Assembly (NCBI RefSeq): GCF_003610255.1
Contig: NZ_RAPS01000001.1
Span: forward strand, 7,219,001 to 7,283,000
Reading direction: 5' to 3'
DNA length: 64,000 bases
Source of the DNA: Streptomyces sp. TLI_171
GTDB taxonomy: Bacteria; Actinomycetota; Actinomycetes; Streptomycetales; Streptomycetaceae
The notes beneath the pieces were generated by a model that had not been told where the DNA came from, did not search any database, and saw nothing but the letters and a program-made list of their open reading frames with translations. The position numbers and the translations under genes were made by a program. Positions 25,977-33,780 of the stretch are shown piece after piece (within the stretch, counting starts at the first letter, position 1; each line of letters begins with the position of its first letter).

Positions 25977-26068
25977 CCCCCGCCAGGCCCGCCCCGGCCG
26001 CCCGTCCGCGGCGGGGGCGGGCCCCGGCGTAGATTGGGACGTGCGGGCGGGGAGACGGGGAGGCTGCG

Positions 26069-26875
26069 GTGGCGACGGTCGAGCGGACGGACGAGGACGA
26101 GGCAGCGGCGGGGCGGCTGCTGGCGCAGTGGCGGCGGCGACGGCGGCTCAGCCAACTGGAACTGGCGAACCTGACCGGCGTCTCGGCGCGGCACATCGGC
26201 TTCGTCGAGACCGGCCGGTCGCGGCCCAGCCGGGAGATGCTGCTGCGACTCGCCGAGCAGTTGGACGTGCCGCTGCGGGAACGCAACCCGCTGCTGCTGG
26301 CGGCCGGTTACGCGCCCGTGTTCGGCGAGACCCCGCTGGGCGACCCGGCGATGCGGCCGGTGCTGGCGGCCGTCGAACGGGTGCTGGCCGGGCACCAGCC
26401 GTACCCGGCGCTGGTGGTGGACGGCGGCTGGGACATCCTGGCGACCAACCGGGCCTTCGACCTGTTCACCGAGGGCGTAGCCCCGGAACTGCTGGAGCCC
26501 CCGTTCAACGGCCTGCGGCTGGTCCTGCACCCCGAAGGGATGGCCCCGCGGATCGCCAACCTCGGCCTGTGGCGCGGCAAACTGCTCGGCCGACTGCGCC
26601 GCCGGGCCGTCGTCGAACCCCGACTCCGGCCGCTGTACCAGGAGTTGCTCGGCTACCCGTGCGAGCAGCCGGTGCCCGAGGTGGACGTGCCGGGCCCCAG
26701 CGACATCTGGCTTCCGCTCGAACTGCGCTGCGACGGCACGGTGTTGACGTTCATCGCGACCCTCGCCACGTTCGGCACCGCCCGGGACCTGACCATGGCC
26801 GAGCTGCTCATCGAGAGCTTCTTCCCCGCCGACGACCGCACCGCCGCCCACCTGGAGCAGCACCGTGCGGGCTGA
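26069..26875 (+). CDS. XRE-family regulator with MmyB-like ligand-binding domain
   Basis: The 268-residue protein has an N-terminal helix-turn-helix (LLAQWRRRRRLSQLELANLTG, SARHIGFVETGRSRPSREML) and a MmyB-like C-terminal domain (ALVVDGGWDILATNRAFDLF, ...LELRCDGTVLTFIATLATFGTARDLTMAELLIESFFPAD). MmyB-type domains are PAS-like and may bind fatty acids or other small ligands. GTG 26069 is preceded by GGGGAGG. It is 135 bases upstream of a drug-type MFS exporter on the same strand, with an inverted repeat between them, so control of the exporter is likely. Confidence 0.9.
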   Translation: MATVERTDEDEAAAGRLLAQWRRRRRLSQLELANLTGVSARHIGFVETGRSRPSREMLLRLAEQLDVPLRERNPLLLAAGYAPVFGETPLGDPAMRPVLAAVERVLAGHQPYPALVVDGGWDILATNRAFDLFTEGVAPELLEPPFNGLRLVLHPEGMAPRIANLGLWRGKLLGRLRRRAVVEPRLRPLYQELLGYPCEQPVPEVDVPGPSDIWLPLELRCDGTVLTFIATLATFGTARDLTMAELLIESFFPADDRTAAHLEQHRAG

Positions 26876-26882
26876 ACCGCAC

Positions 26883-26897
26883 CTACCTGACGGGTAG
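26883..26897. promoter_or_regulatory. Inverted repeat CTACC-N5-GGTAG before the MFS exporter
   Basis: A perfect inverted repeat with five-base arms just after the XRE gene and 114 bases before the exporter start. It is a candidate site for the XRE regulator. Confidence 0.45.
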
Positions 26898-27010
26898 TTG
26901 AGCGGGCACGCGGCCGGGACCAGAGTGGAGCCCACCGCGCCCCGCCGCTCGAAGCGGCCGGAGGGCGCGGACCTCCCCGGCCGATCGCACCCGCAGGAGC
27001 CTGCCCTCCC

Positions 27011-28456
27011 ATGACCGACAGCACCACCGTGCCCCGGGCCGCCCAGAACCCGCCCGCCGCCGCACCGCACCGTGCCACCCTGCCCGTCGTGCTCGCCGGA
27101 GTGTTCCTGGCGGGGCTCGACTTCTTCGTGGTCAACGTCGCCGTCCCCGCCGTCCAACTCGACCTGCACGCCACCGACGCGCAGATCCAACTCATCGTCG
27201 CCGCCTACGCGTTGATGTACGGAGTCGGACTGATCAGCGGCGGCCGGCTCGGCGACCTGTACGGTCGGCGCCGGATCCTCGGGCTCGGCGTCGCCCTGTT
27301 CACCCTCGCCTCGGTCGCCTGCGGGGCCGCACCCACCGTAGAACTGCTGATCGCCGGACGGATCGCCCAGGGCGCCGCGGCCGCCCTGATGGCCCCCCAG
27401 GTGCTCGGCATCATCACCACCGCCTACCACGGCCCCGCCCGCACCCGGGCCGTCACCTGGTACGCCGCCGCCTCCGGAATCGCCGCCGTGTTCGGCCAGT
27501 TGATCGGCGGGCTGCTGATCCGCACCGACCTGCTCGGTCTCGGCTGGCGGGCCTGCTTCCTGGTCAACCTGCCGATCGGGCTGGCCGCCACCGTCCTCAC
27601 CGCCCGGGTGCTGCCCGAGTCCAGGGCTCCCGGCCGCCCGCGCCTCGATCCGGTCGGACTGGTCCTGGTCACCGCCGCGCTGACCGCCGTCTGCCTGCCG
27701 CTGATCGAAGGCCGCGAACGCGGCTGGCCGCTCTGGACCTGGCTGGCCCTCGCCGCCGCACCCGTGCTTTTCGCGCTGTTCGCCGCCCAGCAGCGCCGCC
27801 TGCTGCGCACCGGCGGCTCGCCCACCCTCGACCTGTCGCTGCTGCGCGAACGCGCCTTCGCCGCCGGCCTGGCCGCCCAACTGACCTTCTGGGCCTCGAT
27901 GGCCTCCTACTTCCTGGTGTTCGCGCTGTACCTCCAGCAGGGCCGCCACCTCGCCCCGCTCGCCTCCGGCCTGGTCTTCACCGTCCTCGGCGTCGGCTAC
28001 GTCCTCGCCTCCACCACCGCCCGCCACCTGGCCGCCCGCCTCGGCCGGCACACCATCACGCTGGGCTGTGCGCTGCGCGCCACCGGCCTGCTGCTCGAAC
28101 TGTGGGCCGTCACCGGCATCGGCCACACCGGCACCCTGTGGTGGCTGGTCCCCGGCCTGTTCCTGGACGGCTGCGGCATGGGCCTGTCCTTCGCCCCGCT
28201 CGCCACCACCGTCCTCGCCCGGGTCCCCGCCGCGAGCGCCGGATCCGCCGCCGGCATCCTCACCACCGGCCTCCAGGTCGGCAACGCGCTCGGCGTCGCC
28301 CTGATCGGCCTGGTCTTCTACCGCGTCCTCGCCGCCCACCCGGGCCCGGACGCCCACCCGGCGGCGTTCCGCGCCTGCCTGCTGTTCGTCCTCGGCGCCA
28401 CGGCGCTCCTCGCCCTGGTCGTGCAGGCCCTGCCCGCCACCACCGAGAAGGACTGA
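27011..28456 (+). CDS. MFS transporter, DHA2 (EmrB/QacA) family, 14 helices
   Basis: The 481-residue protein has fourteen hydrophobic segments and DHA2 hallmarks: FLAGLDFFVVNVAVPAVQLDL at the first helix, GGRLGDLYGRRRI (motif A) and RIAQGAAAALMAPQVLGII in helix 4 to 5. It would export drugs or secondary metabolites using the proton gradient. CAGGAG precedes the ATG. It follows an XRE/MmyB-type regulator with an intervening inverted repeat. Confidence 0.92.
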   Translation: MTDSTTVPRAAQNPPAAAPHRATLPVVLAGVFLAGLDFFVVNVAVPAVQLDLHATDAQIQLIVAAYALMYGVGLISGGRLGDLYGRRRILGLGVALFTLASVACGAAPTVELLIAGRIAQGAAAALMAPQVLGIITTAYHGPARTRAVTWYAAASGIAAVFGQLIGGLLIRTDLLGLGWRACFLVNLPIGLAATVLTARVLPESRAPGRPRLDPVGLVLVTAALTAVCLPLIEGRERGWPLWTWLALAAAPVLFALFAAQQRRLLRTGGSPTLDLSLLRERAFAAGLAAQLTFWASMASYFLVFALYLQQGRHLAPLASGLVFTVLGVGYVLASTTARHLAARLGRHTITLGCALRATGLLLELWAVTGIGHTGTLWWLVPGLFLDGCGMGLSFAPLATTVLARVPAASAGSAAGILTTGLQVGNALGVALIGLVFYRVLAAHPGPDAHPAAFRACLLFVLGATALLALVVQALPATTEKD

Positions 28457-28546
28457 CCGGGCCGCCTTCGTCGGGAGCGCCCGCCGGGGGTCGACCTCCT
28501 CGCCCCGGACGCCGGGACCACCAGGTCATCGCGGACCGACCGGCCG

Positions 28547-28897
28547 TCACCACAGGCCGGCGGACAGGTCCGGGTCCCGCATCCCCGGGAGCGCGTAACC
28601 CTCCTCCTCGTCCCACGGCACGTCCAGGTCGTCCAGGTGCACGTGCCACTGCGCTCCCGCGACCGCCCGCCGCAGCGCAGTGACGCCGTCCAGCACCGCG
28701 GCCAGCACGGGCAGCACCAGCTCCGGGTCGAACGGCAGCTTGGTCGACCCGGCCAGCACCGCGCCGTCCCCGCCGTAGAGGCACAGCCCCTCCTCCTCCG
28801 GGAAGGGGAACGCGGCGACCACCCGCTCCACCTCCGCGGACTCGGCAGCCGTCAGGGCGGTCGCGCGACGCGCGGAGTAGTACACGGAGACGCTCAT
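28547..28897 (-). CDS. Small conserved-looking protein of unknown function
   Basis: A 116-residue acidic protein beginning SVSVYYSARRATALTAAESA and containing a WHVHLDDLDVPWDEEEGY segment. I do not recognise a family. Codon usage is typical of the genome and the start is ATG. It lies between the convergent MFS gene and the organosulfur operon, with no obvious partner. Confidence 0.65.
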   Translation of the reverse strand: MSVSVYYSARRATALTAAESAEVERVVAAFPFPEEEGLCLYGGDGAVLAGSTKLPFDPELVLPVLAAVLDGVTALRRAVAGAQWHVHLDDLDVPWDEEEGYALPGMRDPDLSAGLW

Positions 28898-28955
28898 GCG
28901 CCCGAGCGTACGGCGGGGGTGCGACGAACCCGCACCACCGCCGTACGGCGGTGCG

Positions 28956-29777
28956 CTACGGGCGGGTGGTGCGCTCGTAGGGGATCTGCTCGCCGGCCTC
29001 GATCGCGGTGGGCAGGCGGTTCTCGGCGGGCGGGAGGGGGCAGGTGGCCAGGTCGGTGTAGGCGCAGGGGAGGTTGGTGGCGCGGTTGAAGTCGACGGTG
29101 ACGCGGTGGTCGGGGGAGGGGGCGGGGATGGTGAGGGAGCGGTTGGCGGCGTAGGTGGTGACGCCGGAGGTGGCGTCGGTGAACAGGACCTGGAGGGTGC
29201 CGGGGAGGTGGCCGTTGAAGGCGGTGAGGCGGTGCACGGAGCCGTCGGGGAGGGTGAACTCGATCTCGCCCGGCGCGTCGTAGACGTGCTGGAGGCCCTC
29301 GACGGCCGCCCCGACGGTGACCGGGCGCGGGGCGTCGAACGGCAGGTAGCGGCCGGTCAGCGACCAGCGCGGGTCGGCCGGGTAGGCGGGGGTGCGGGTG
29401 AACTGCCGCAGCAGCGGGTTGTCGGGGTGGCGGGGCCGGACGATGTCGTGGCCGCCGCGCTTGGCGACCTCGATCACCGCTTCACCGGCCTGCGCGTACA
29501 CGCCGCCGCGCTCCTCCAGCACGCCGAACAGGTGCCGCCCCTGCACCGGTGCGCCGTCGACGAGCAGTTCCTCGCCCTCGTCCAGCTCGACCAGGACGCC
29601 CTCCGGGCCGGTCGACCAGGCGCCGGGCGCGTCGGGGAAGCGGGCCGGTTCGGCGTCCAGCCAGTGCAGGCCGGTGACGGCGAGGAAGCCGTGCGGGTCG
29701 GCCAGGGCGCGGTCCTTCGCGGCGTGCCACTCCTCCCAGTCACGGGTGAAGGCGTCCAGCTCGGTGGTGGTGGTCAT
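28956..29777 (-). CDS. DUF1684 domain protein in the flavin monooxygenase operon
   Basis: The 273-residue protein matches DUF1684: WEEWHAAKDRALADPHGFLAVTGLHWLD at the start, GRYLPFD in the centre and a C-terminal HRVTVDFNRATNLPCAYTDLATCPLPPAENRLPTAI-like tail (seen as FNRATNLPCAYTD and CPLPPAENRLP). The family is widespread and lacks a proven activity. Its start overlaps the end of the upstream flavin monooxygenase gene (ATGA), so it is translated with it. GAGGAG precedes the ATG. A role in handling products of the monooxygenase is only a guess from context. Confidence 0.88.
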   Translation of the reverse strand: MTTTTELDAFTRDWEEWHAAKDRALADPHGFLAVTGLHWLDAEPARFPDAPGAWSTGPEGVLVELDEGEELLVDGAPVQGRHLFGVLEERGGVYAQAGEAVIEVAKRGGHDIVRPRHPDNPLLRQFTRTPAYPADPRWSLTGRYLPFDAPRPVTVGAAVEGLQHVYDAPGEIEFTLPDGSVHRLTAFNGHLPGTLQVLFTDATSGVTTYAANRSLTIPAPSPDHRVTVDFNRATNLPCAYTDLATCPLPPAENRLPTAIEAGEQIPYERTTRP

Positions 29778-31135
29778 ATCGACTCCTCGGTGCGGCGGTT
29801 CGGCAGGTTCAGGTGCTCGCGCAGGGTGGTGCCGGTGTACTCGGTGCGGAAGACGCCGCGCTCCTGGAGCAGCGGGACGACCGTGTCGGCGAACTCGTCC
29901 AGTCCGCCGGGAGTGAGGTGCGGGGCCAGGATGAAGCCGTCGGAGGCGTCCGCCTGGACGAAGCGGTTCAGCTCCTCGGCGACCCGGGCGGGCGTGCCGA
30001 CGAAGGACTGACGGCCCGTCACCTCAATGATCAGGTCGCGGATGGAGAGGCCCTTGGCCTCCGCGAGCGCCCGCCACTCGCGGGCCAGCGCCAGCGGGTC
30101 GCGGTTCATCCGGACCGAGGCCCGGCCCTGCGCGACGGTGTGCTCGCCGACCAGCGGATCGACCTCCGGCAGCGGCCCGTCCGGGTCGTAGCCGGACAGG
30201 TCCCGGTTCCACAGCTGCTCCAGCAGCCGGATCGCGGTCTGTCCGCTGACCTGCTGACGGCGGATCAGCTCGGCCTTCTCGTGCGCCTCCGCGTCCGTCG
30301 CGCCCAGCGCGAAGGTCACCGCGGGCAGGATCTTCAGTTCGTCCCGGGTGCGCCCGTAGCGGGCCAGCCGGCCCTTCACGTCGGCGTAGAACGCCTGCCC
30401 GGCGTCCAGGGTGCCGTGCCGGGAGAAGATCGCGTCGGCGGAGGCGGCGGCGAACTCCCGGCCCTGGTCGGAGTCGCCGGCCTGGAAGATCACCGGACGC
30501 CCCTGCGGGCTGCGCGGCACGTCGAAGCGCCCCGCGATGTCGAACTGGTCGTCCTGGTGGGCGAACCGGCCCGCGTCGGGGTCGCTCAGGAACTCGCCGC
30601 TCGCCCGGTCCGCGAGGATCTCGTCGCCGCGCCAGGAGTCGAACAGCCGCCAGGACGCCTCCAGGAACCGGCGGGCCCGGGTGTAGCGGTCGCCTTCCGC
30701 CAGGAAGCCGCCGCGGCGGAAGTTCTCTCCGGTGAAGGCGTCCCAGGAGGTCACCACGTTCCACGCCGAGCGGCCGGCCGACAGGTGGTCCAGCGTGGCG
30801 AACTGCCGGGCCACCTCGTACGGTTCGTTGAAGGTCGAGTTGATCGTCCCGGCCAGGCCCAGCCGGTCGGTGACGGCCGCCAGCGCCGCCAGCACGGTGA
30901 AGGTGTCCGGCCGGCCGACCACGTCCAGGTCGTAGATCAGCCCGTTCTGCTCGCGCAGCCGCAGGCCCTCGGCCAGGAACAGGAAGTCGAACTTGGCGCG
31001 CTCGGCGGTCCGCGCCAGGTGCACGAAGGAGCTGAACTCGATCTGGCTGCCGGCCGCCGGGTCGCTCCACACGGTGGTGTTGTTGACGCCGGGGAAGTGC
31101 GCGGCGAGATGGATCTGCTTGAGCGGCTTGCTCAT
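29774..31135 (-). CDS. Flavin-dependent monooxygenase, NtaA/SnaA/DszA class
   Basis: The 453-residue luciferase-like protein opens with QIHLAAHFPGVNNTTVWSDP and has the NtaA/SnaA/SoxA signatures LEYDLDVVGRPDTFTVL-like (LIYDLDVVGRPDTFTV), LSAGRSAWNVVTSWD and RPVIFQAGDSDQGREFAA. It would oxidise sulfur or nitrogen compounds with reduced flavin supplied by a reductase not encoded here. It is the middle gene of a three-gene operon headed by another luciferase-like enzyme (16 bases apart) and a leader peptide. The context suggests organosulfur use. Confidence 0.92.
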   Translation of the reverse strand: MSKPLKQIHLAAHFPGVNNTTVWSDPAAGSQIEFSSFVHLARTAERAKFDFLFLAEGLRLREQNGLIYDLDVVGRPDTFTVLAALAAVTDRLGLAGTINSTFNEPYEVARQFATLDHLSAGRSAWNVVTSWDAFTGENFRRGGFLAEGDRYTRARRFLEASWRLFDSWRGDEILADRASGEFLSDPDAGRFAHQDDQFDIAGRFDVPRSPQGRPVIFQAGDSDQGREFAAASADAIFSRHGTLDAGQAFYADVKGRLARYGRTRDELKILPAVTFALGATDAEAHEKAELIRRQQVSGQTAIRLLEQLWNRDLSGYDPDGPLPEVDPLVGEHTVAQGRASVRMNRDPLALAREWRALAEAKGLSIRDLIIEVTGRQSFVGTPARVAEELNRFVQADASDGFILAPHLTPGGLDEFADTVVPLLQERGVFRTEYTGTTLREHLNLPNRRTEESI

Positions 31136-31151
31136 GACGGGTCCTCGGAGG

Positions 31152-32369
31152 TCAGGCGCCGGCGGCGGCGTAGCGGTTGGCGGGGCGCGGCAGGCCCAGC
31201 AGGCCGCGCAGGGTGGACGCCTCGTAGGCGGTGCGGAACAGTCCGCGGCGCTGCAGCTCCGGCACCAGGGCCCGGGTGACCTGTTCCAGGTCGTACGGCA
31301 GCGCGCCCGGGCGGAGCCGGAACCCGGTCAGCCCGGCCGTCGTCAACTCCTCGATCAGGTCGGCGAGTTCGGCCGCCGTCCCGGCGAAGATCCGGGCGTC
31401 GCTCGCGTACTCCGAGCCGGCCGACGCGTTCAGTCGCTCCAGCCGGGCGGCCGCCGCGCCGGGCCGCTCGTCCAGGAACACCACCAGGTCGGCGAAGACG
31501 TGCACGGTCTCCGCCGCCCGGCCCGCGTCCGCCTGCGCCGCGCGGATCTCGGCCAGCACCGCCCGCGCGTCGGCGGCGTCGCGCGGGGTGGTGAACGCCA
31601 GGTCGGTGGCGCGGCCGGCCAGCCGGAACGGCTCGCCCCGGTGCGCGAGCGCCGCCACCGGCGGCTGGCCCTGCGGCGGACGCGGGGTGATCGACGGGCC
31701 GCGGACGCTGAACCGGGACCCGGTGAAGTCGATGTAGTGCAGCTTCTCCCGGTCGATGAACCGCCCCGTGGCGGCGTCGCGGATCTCCGCGTCGTCCTCC
31801 CAGCTGTCCCACAGCCGGCGCAGCACCTCCACGTACTCCTCGGCCTCGCCGAACTCCGCCGCCAGCACGGCCAGCGCCGCCGGGTCGTCCAGCGCGTCCA
31901 GGCGCAGCGCGGGCGCGGCCCGGCGACCGAAGTGCGCGGCCTCGTCGACCCGCCCGGACACCTTCACCCGCAGCCCGGCCCGGCCGCCGCTGACGAAGTC
32001 CAGGGTCGCCACCGCCTTCGACAGGTGGAACGGCTCGGTGTGCGTCACCACCGCCGTCGGGAGCAGGCCGATGTGCCGGGTCAGCGGCGCGATCCGGGCC
32101 GCCAGCAGCACCGAGTCCAGCCGCCCGCGCACCCGGTCGGTCCGCGCGTCCGGCTCGAACGGGTGCTCCGACTGCAGGCTCAGCCCGTCCTCGAAGGTCA
32201 GCAGGTCGAGCAGGCCGCGCTCCGCCTCCGCCGCCAGGTCCGCCCAGTACCGGGCGGTCAACAACTCCTCGGGCCGGGCCTCCGGCTCCCGCCACGCGGC
32301 GGGATGCCAACCGGCGCCGTCCAACGCGACGGCCAGGTGCAGGGGGACGGGGGACTGCGGAACGGGCAT
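31152..32369 (-). CDS. Luciferase-like flavin-dependent oxidoreductase
   Basis: The 405-residue protein has the LLM fold: PLHLAVALDGAGWHPAAW at the start, LLTFEDGLSLQSEH, LATLDFVSGGRAGLRVKVSG-like (VATLDFVSGGRAGLRVKVSG) and a C-terminal GLTGFRLRPGALPYDLEQV. It is shorter than the downstream NtaA-like protein and only distantly similar to it. It probably oxygenates a small sulfur compound using FMNH2. It is first in the minus-strand operon after a 39-residue leader peptide. The 200-base gap after the leader would hold an attenuator. Confidence 0.88.
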   Translation of the reverse strand: MPVPQSPVPLHLAVALDGAGWHPAAWREPEARPEELLTARYWADLAAEAERGLLDLLTFEDGLSLQSEHPFEPDARTDRVRGRLDSVLLAARIAPLTRHIGLLPTAVVTHTEPFHLSKAVATLDFVSGGRAGLRVKVSGRVDEAAHFGRRAAPALRLDALDDPAALAVLAAEFGEAEEYVEVLRRLWDSWEDDAEIRDAATGRFIDREKLHYIDFTGSRFSVRGPSITPRPPQGQPPVAALAHRGEPFRLAGRATDLAFTTPRDAADARAVLAEIRAAQADAGRAAETVHVFADLVVFLDERPGAAAARLERLNASAGSEYASDARIFAGTAAELADLIEELTTAGLTGFRLRPGALPYDLEQVTRALVPELQRRGLFRTAYEASTLRGLLGLPRPANRYAAAGA

Positions 32370-32568
32370 GGCGGACCTACGTCTTTCGGCAGGCAGGGCA
32401 ACAGGCAGGGCAAGGGGCGGGATGCCGGCGGGATGTCGGCGGGGGAGCGGCGCGACGGGAGGCGGGCGGGCGTCGGACGGTGCGCGTCGACGCCGGGCGG
32501 GGCGCGGTGGTGCGGGCCGGGCCCTTCCGGGCTCCGGTGCGGCCGGGCGCGCCGCTAGCGGGCTTCGG
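32370..32568 (-). promoter_or_regulatory. Leader-to-gene gap, possible attenuator region
   Basis: About 200 GC-rich bases between the minus-strand leader peptide and the first structural gene, with several GGCGGG/CCCGCC-type self-complementary runs. No second open frame is convincing. By analogy with leader-peptide systems this would fold into alternative hairpins. Confidence 0.4.
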
Positions 32569-32688
32569 TCACCGGGCGCGGGCGCTACAGAGCGCGGTGG
32601 TCACGCGCAGCAGGTCGATGTGCAGCCGCTGGGAGGTCGTGGTGACCCGGCAGGCGGTCTTGACGGTCGTCGCGTTCGAGTGCCGCAC
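32569..32688 (-). CDS. Sulfur-type leader peptide (39 aa), minus-strand operon
   Basis: A short frame with an excellent ribosome site (AGGAGG at 32695-32700, six bases before GTG 32688). It encodes 39 residues whose C-terminal half is QRLHIDLLRVTTALC followed by a short Arg/Ala tail. The (R)xHxDLLRVxxAxC core is typical of the putative leader peptides annotated upstream of sulfur assimilation genes in streptomycetes. The conserved Cys uses TGT, rare in this GC-rich DNA. It probably regulates the downstream flavin monooxygenase operon through translation of the leader. Confidence 0.75.
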   Translation of the reverse strand: MRHSNATTVKTACRVTTTSQRLHIDLLRVTTALCSARAR

Positions 32689-32810
32689 CGTCCACCTCCT
32701 CCGCCGTTCGGCCACGCAGCTCGCGGCACCCAGGTGCCGCCGTCCTCGCACCGTAACCCCGCACCGCGGCCGGGCACAACGCTGTTCACGCAGCGGTAAC
32801 GATCGGCGGC

Positions 32811-32825
32811 CTGACGTGCCGTCAG
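32811..32825. repeat. Palindrome CTGACGTGCCGTCAG in the divergent leader region
   Basis: A perfect CTGACG-N3-CGTCAG palindrome in the non-coding region between the two divergent leader peptides, just before a -35 element of the plus-strand operon. Here it is not at a stop codon. Confidence 0.75.
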
Positions 32826-32830
32826 CGACG

Positions 32831-32860
32831 TTGACAGGCGCGCCGGGCCGCGCCTAGCTT
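32831..32860 (+). promoter_or_regulatory. Promoter of the plus-strand leader/SsuD operon
   Basis: TTGACA (32831-32836) and TAGCTT (32855-32860) are separated by 18 bases, a good housekeeping sigma promoter. The leader start lies 43 bases after the -10 element. Confidence 0.6.
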
Positions 32861-32902
32861 TGCCGACCACGACAGTCGAACGGCGAGCGGGAGGGGCGGA
32901 CG

Positions 32903-32980
32903 GTGACCTTGACCCGGCGGCTCCACCTCGACCTGCTGCGGGTCAGCAGCGCCCTCTGTCCGGCGGCCCGCCCGCGCTGA
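32903..32980 (+). CDS. Sulfur-type leader peptide (25 aa), plus-strand operon
   Basis: GTG 32903 behind GAGGGG opens a 25-codon frame with the core RRLHLDLLRVSSALC followed by a short Pro/Ala/Arg tail and TGA. It shares the core with the leader of the opposite operon, including a TGT Cys codon at the same position. Such peptides precede sulfur metabolism operons. It lies 71 bases before the GNAT gene, which is followed by the SsuD-like gene. Confidence 0.75.
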   Translation: MTLTRRLHLDLLRVSSALCPAARPR

Positions 32981-33051
32981 CGGCCCCGCTCACCCGGCGG
33001 CGGCCGCGTTCCCCCGCACCCGCCCCTCCGCCCACGGGAGCCCCGACCGCC

Positions 33052-33780
33052 GTGACCCTCCGCACCGCGCTGCCCGCCGCCGACGCCCCCGCCGTGGCCG
33101 TCCTGGACAACCCCGCGTGGGCCGCGCTCACCGGCCCGCACGCCCATCTCGCCGAACGGGTCGGCCTCGCCGCCCGCTACCCCGTCGACGTCTCGCCGTT
33201 CACCGCGCTCGCCGACCCGGCCGACCCGCGCGCCTGGCAGGACCTCGCCGCCCTCGCCGGGCCGCCCGGCAGCACCGTGCCGGTCACCGCCGCCGAAGGA
33301 GCGCCCGACGGCTGGGAGGTCCTGGAGTCCGGCGCGGGCGTCCAACTCCTCGCCACCGCGCTGCGCACCGAGCCCGCGCCCGAGGCCGTCCGGCTCGGGC
33401 CCGCGGACGTCCCCGAGATGCTCGACCTGGTCGCCCGGACCCGCCCCGGGCCGTTCCTGCCGCGCACCGTGCTGCTCGGCGACTACCTCGGCCTGCGCGA
33501 GGACGGACGCCTGATCGCGATGGCCGGCGAACGCCTGCGACTGCCGGGCTGGACCGAGATCAGCGCCGTCTGCACCGACCCCGCCCACCGCGGCCGCGGC
33601 CTCGCCACCCGCCTGGTCCGCGCCGTCGCCCACGGCATCGAACAGCGCGGCGACACCCCGTTCCTGCACACCGCCGCCGACAACGCGGCCGCGATCCGGC
33701 TGTACCGGTCACTCGGCTTCACGCTGCGCCGCCGCACCGCGTTCCTGCTGGTCCGCACCCCCGGCGGAGAGCCGCGGTGA
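33052..33780 (+). CDS. GNAT-family N-acetyltransferase
   Basis: The 242-residue protein has an N-terminal region of unknown role and a C-terminal GNAT domain with the acetyl-CoA loop VCTDPAHRGRGLATRLV and a final AIRLYRSLGFTLRRR. It would acetylate an amine on an unknown substrate, perhaps an S-containing or detoxified compound given its neighbours. GTG 33052 follows GGGAG at eleven bases, and this start is somewhat uncertain. Its stop overlaps the start of the SsuD-like gene (GTGA). Confidence 0.88.
   Translation: MTLRTALPAADAPAVAVLDNPAWAALTGPHAHLAERVGLAARYPVDVSPFTALADPADPRAWQDLAALAGPPGSTVPVTAAEGAPDGWEVLESGAGVQLLATALRTEPAPEAVRLGPADVPEMLDLVARTRPGPFLPRTVLLGDYLGLREDGRLIAMAGERLRLPGWTEISAVCTDPAHRGRGLATRLVRAVAHGIEQRGDTPFLHTAADNAAAIRLYRSLGFTLRRRTAFLLVRTPGGEPR

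Noticed and set aside
25895..28357. A long minus-strand open frame opposite the XRE and MFS genes
   Set aside because: It is antisense to clear membrane-protein coding and is Gly/Glu/Gln-rich without any motif.
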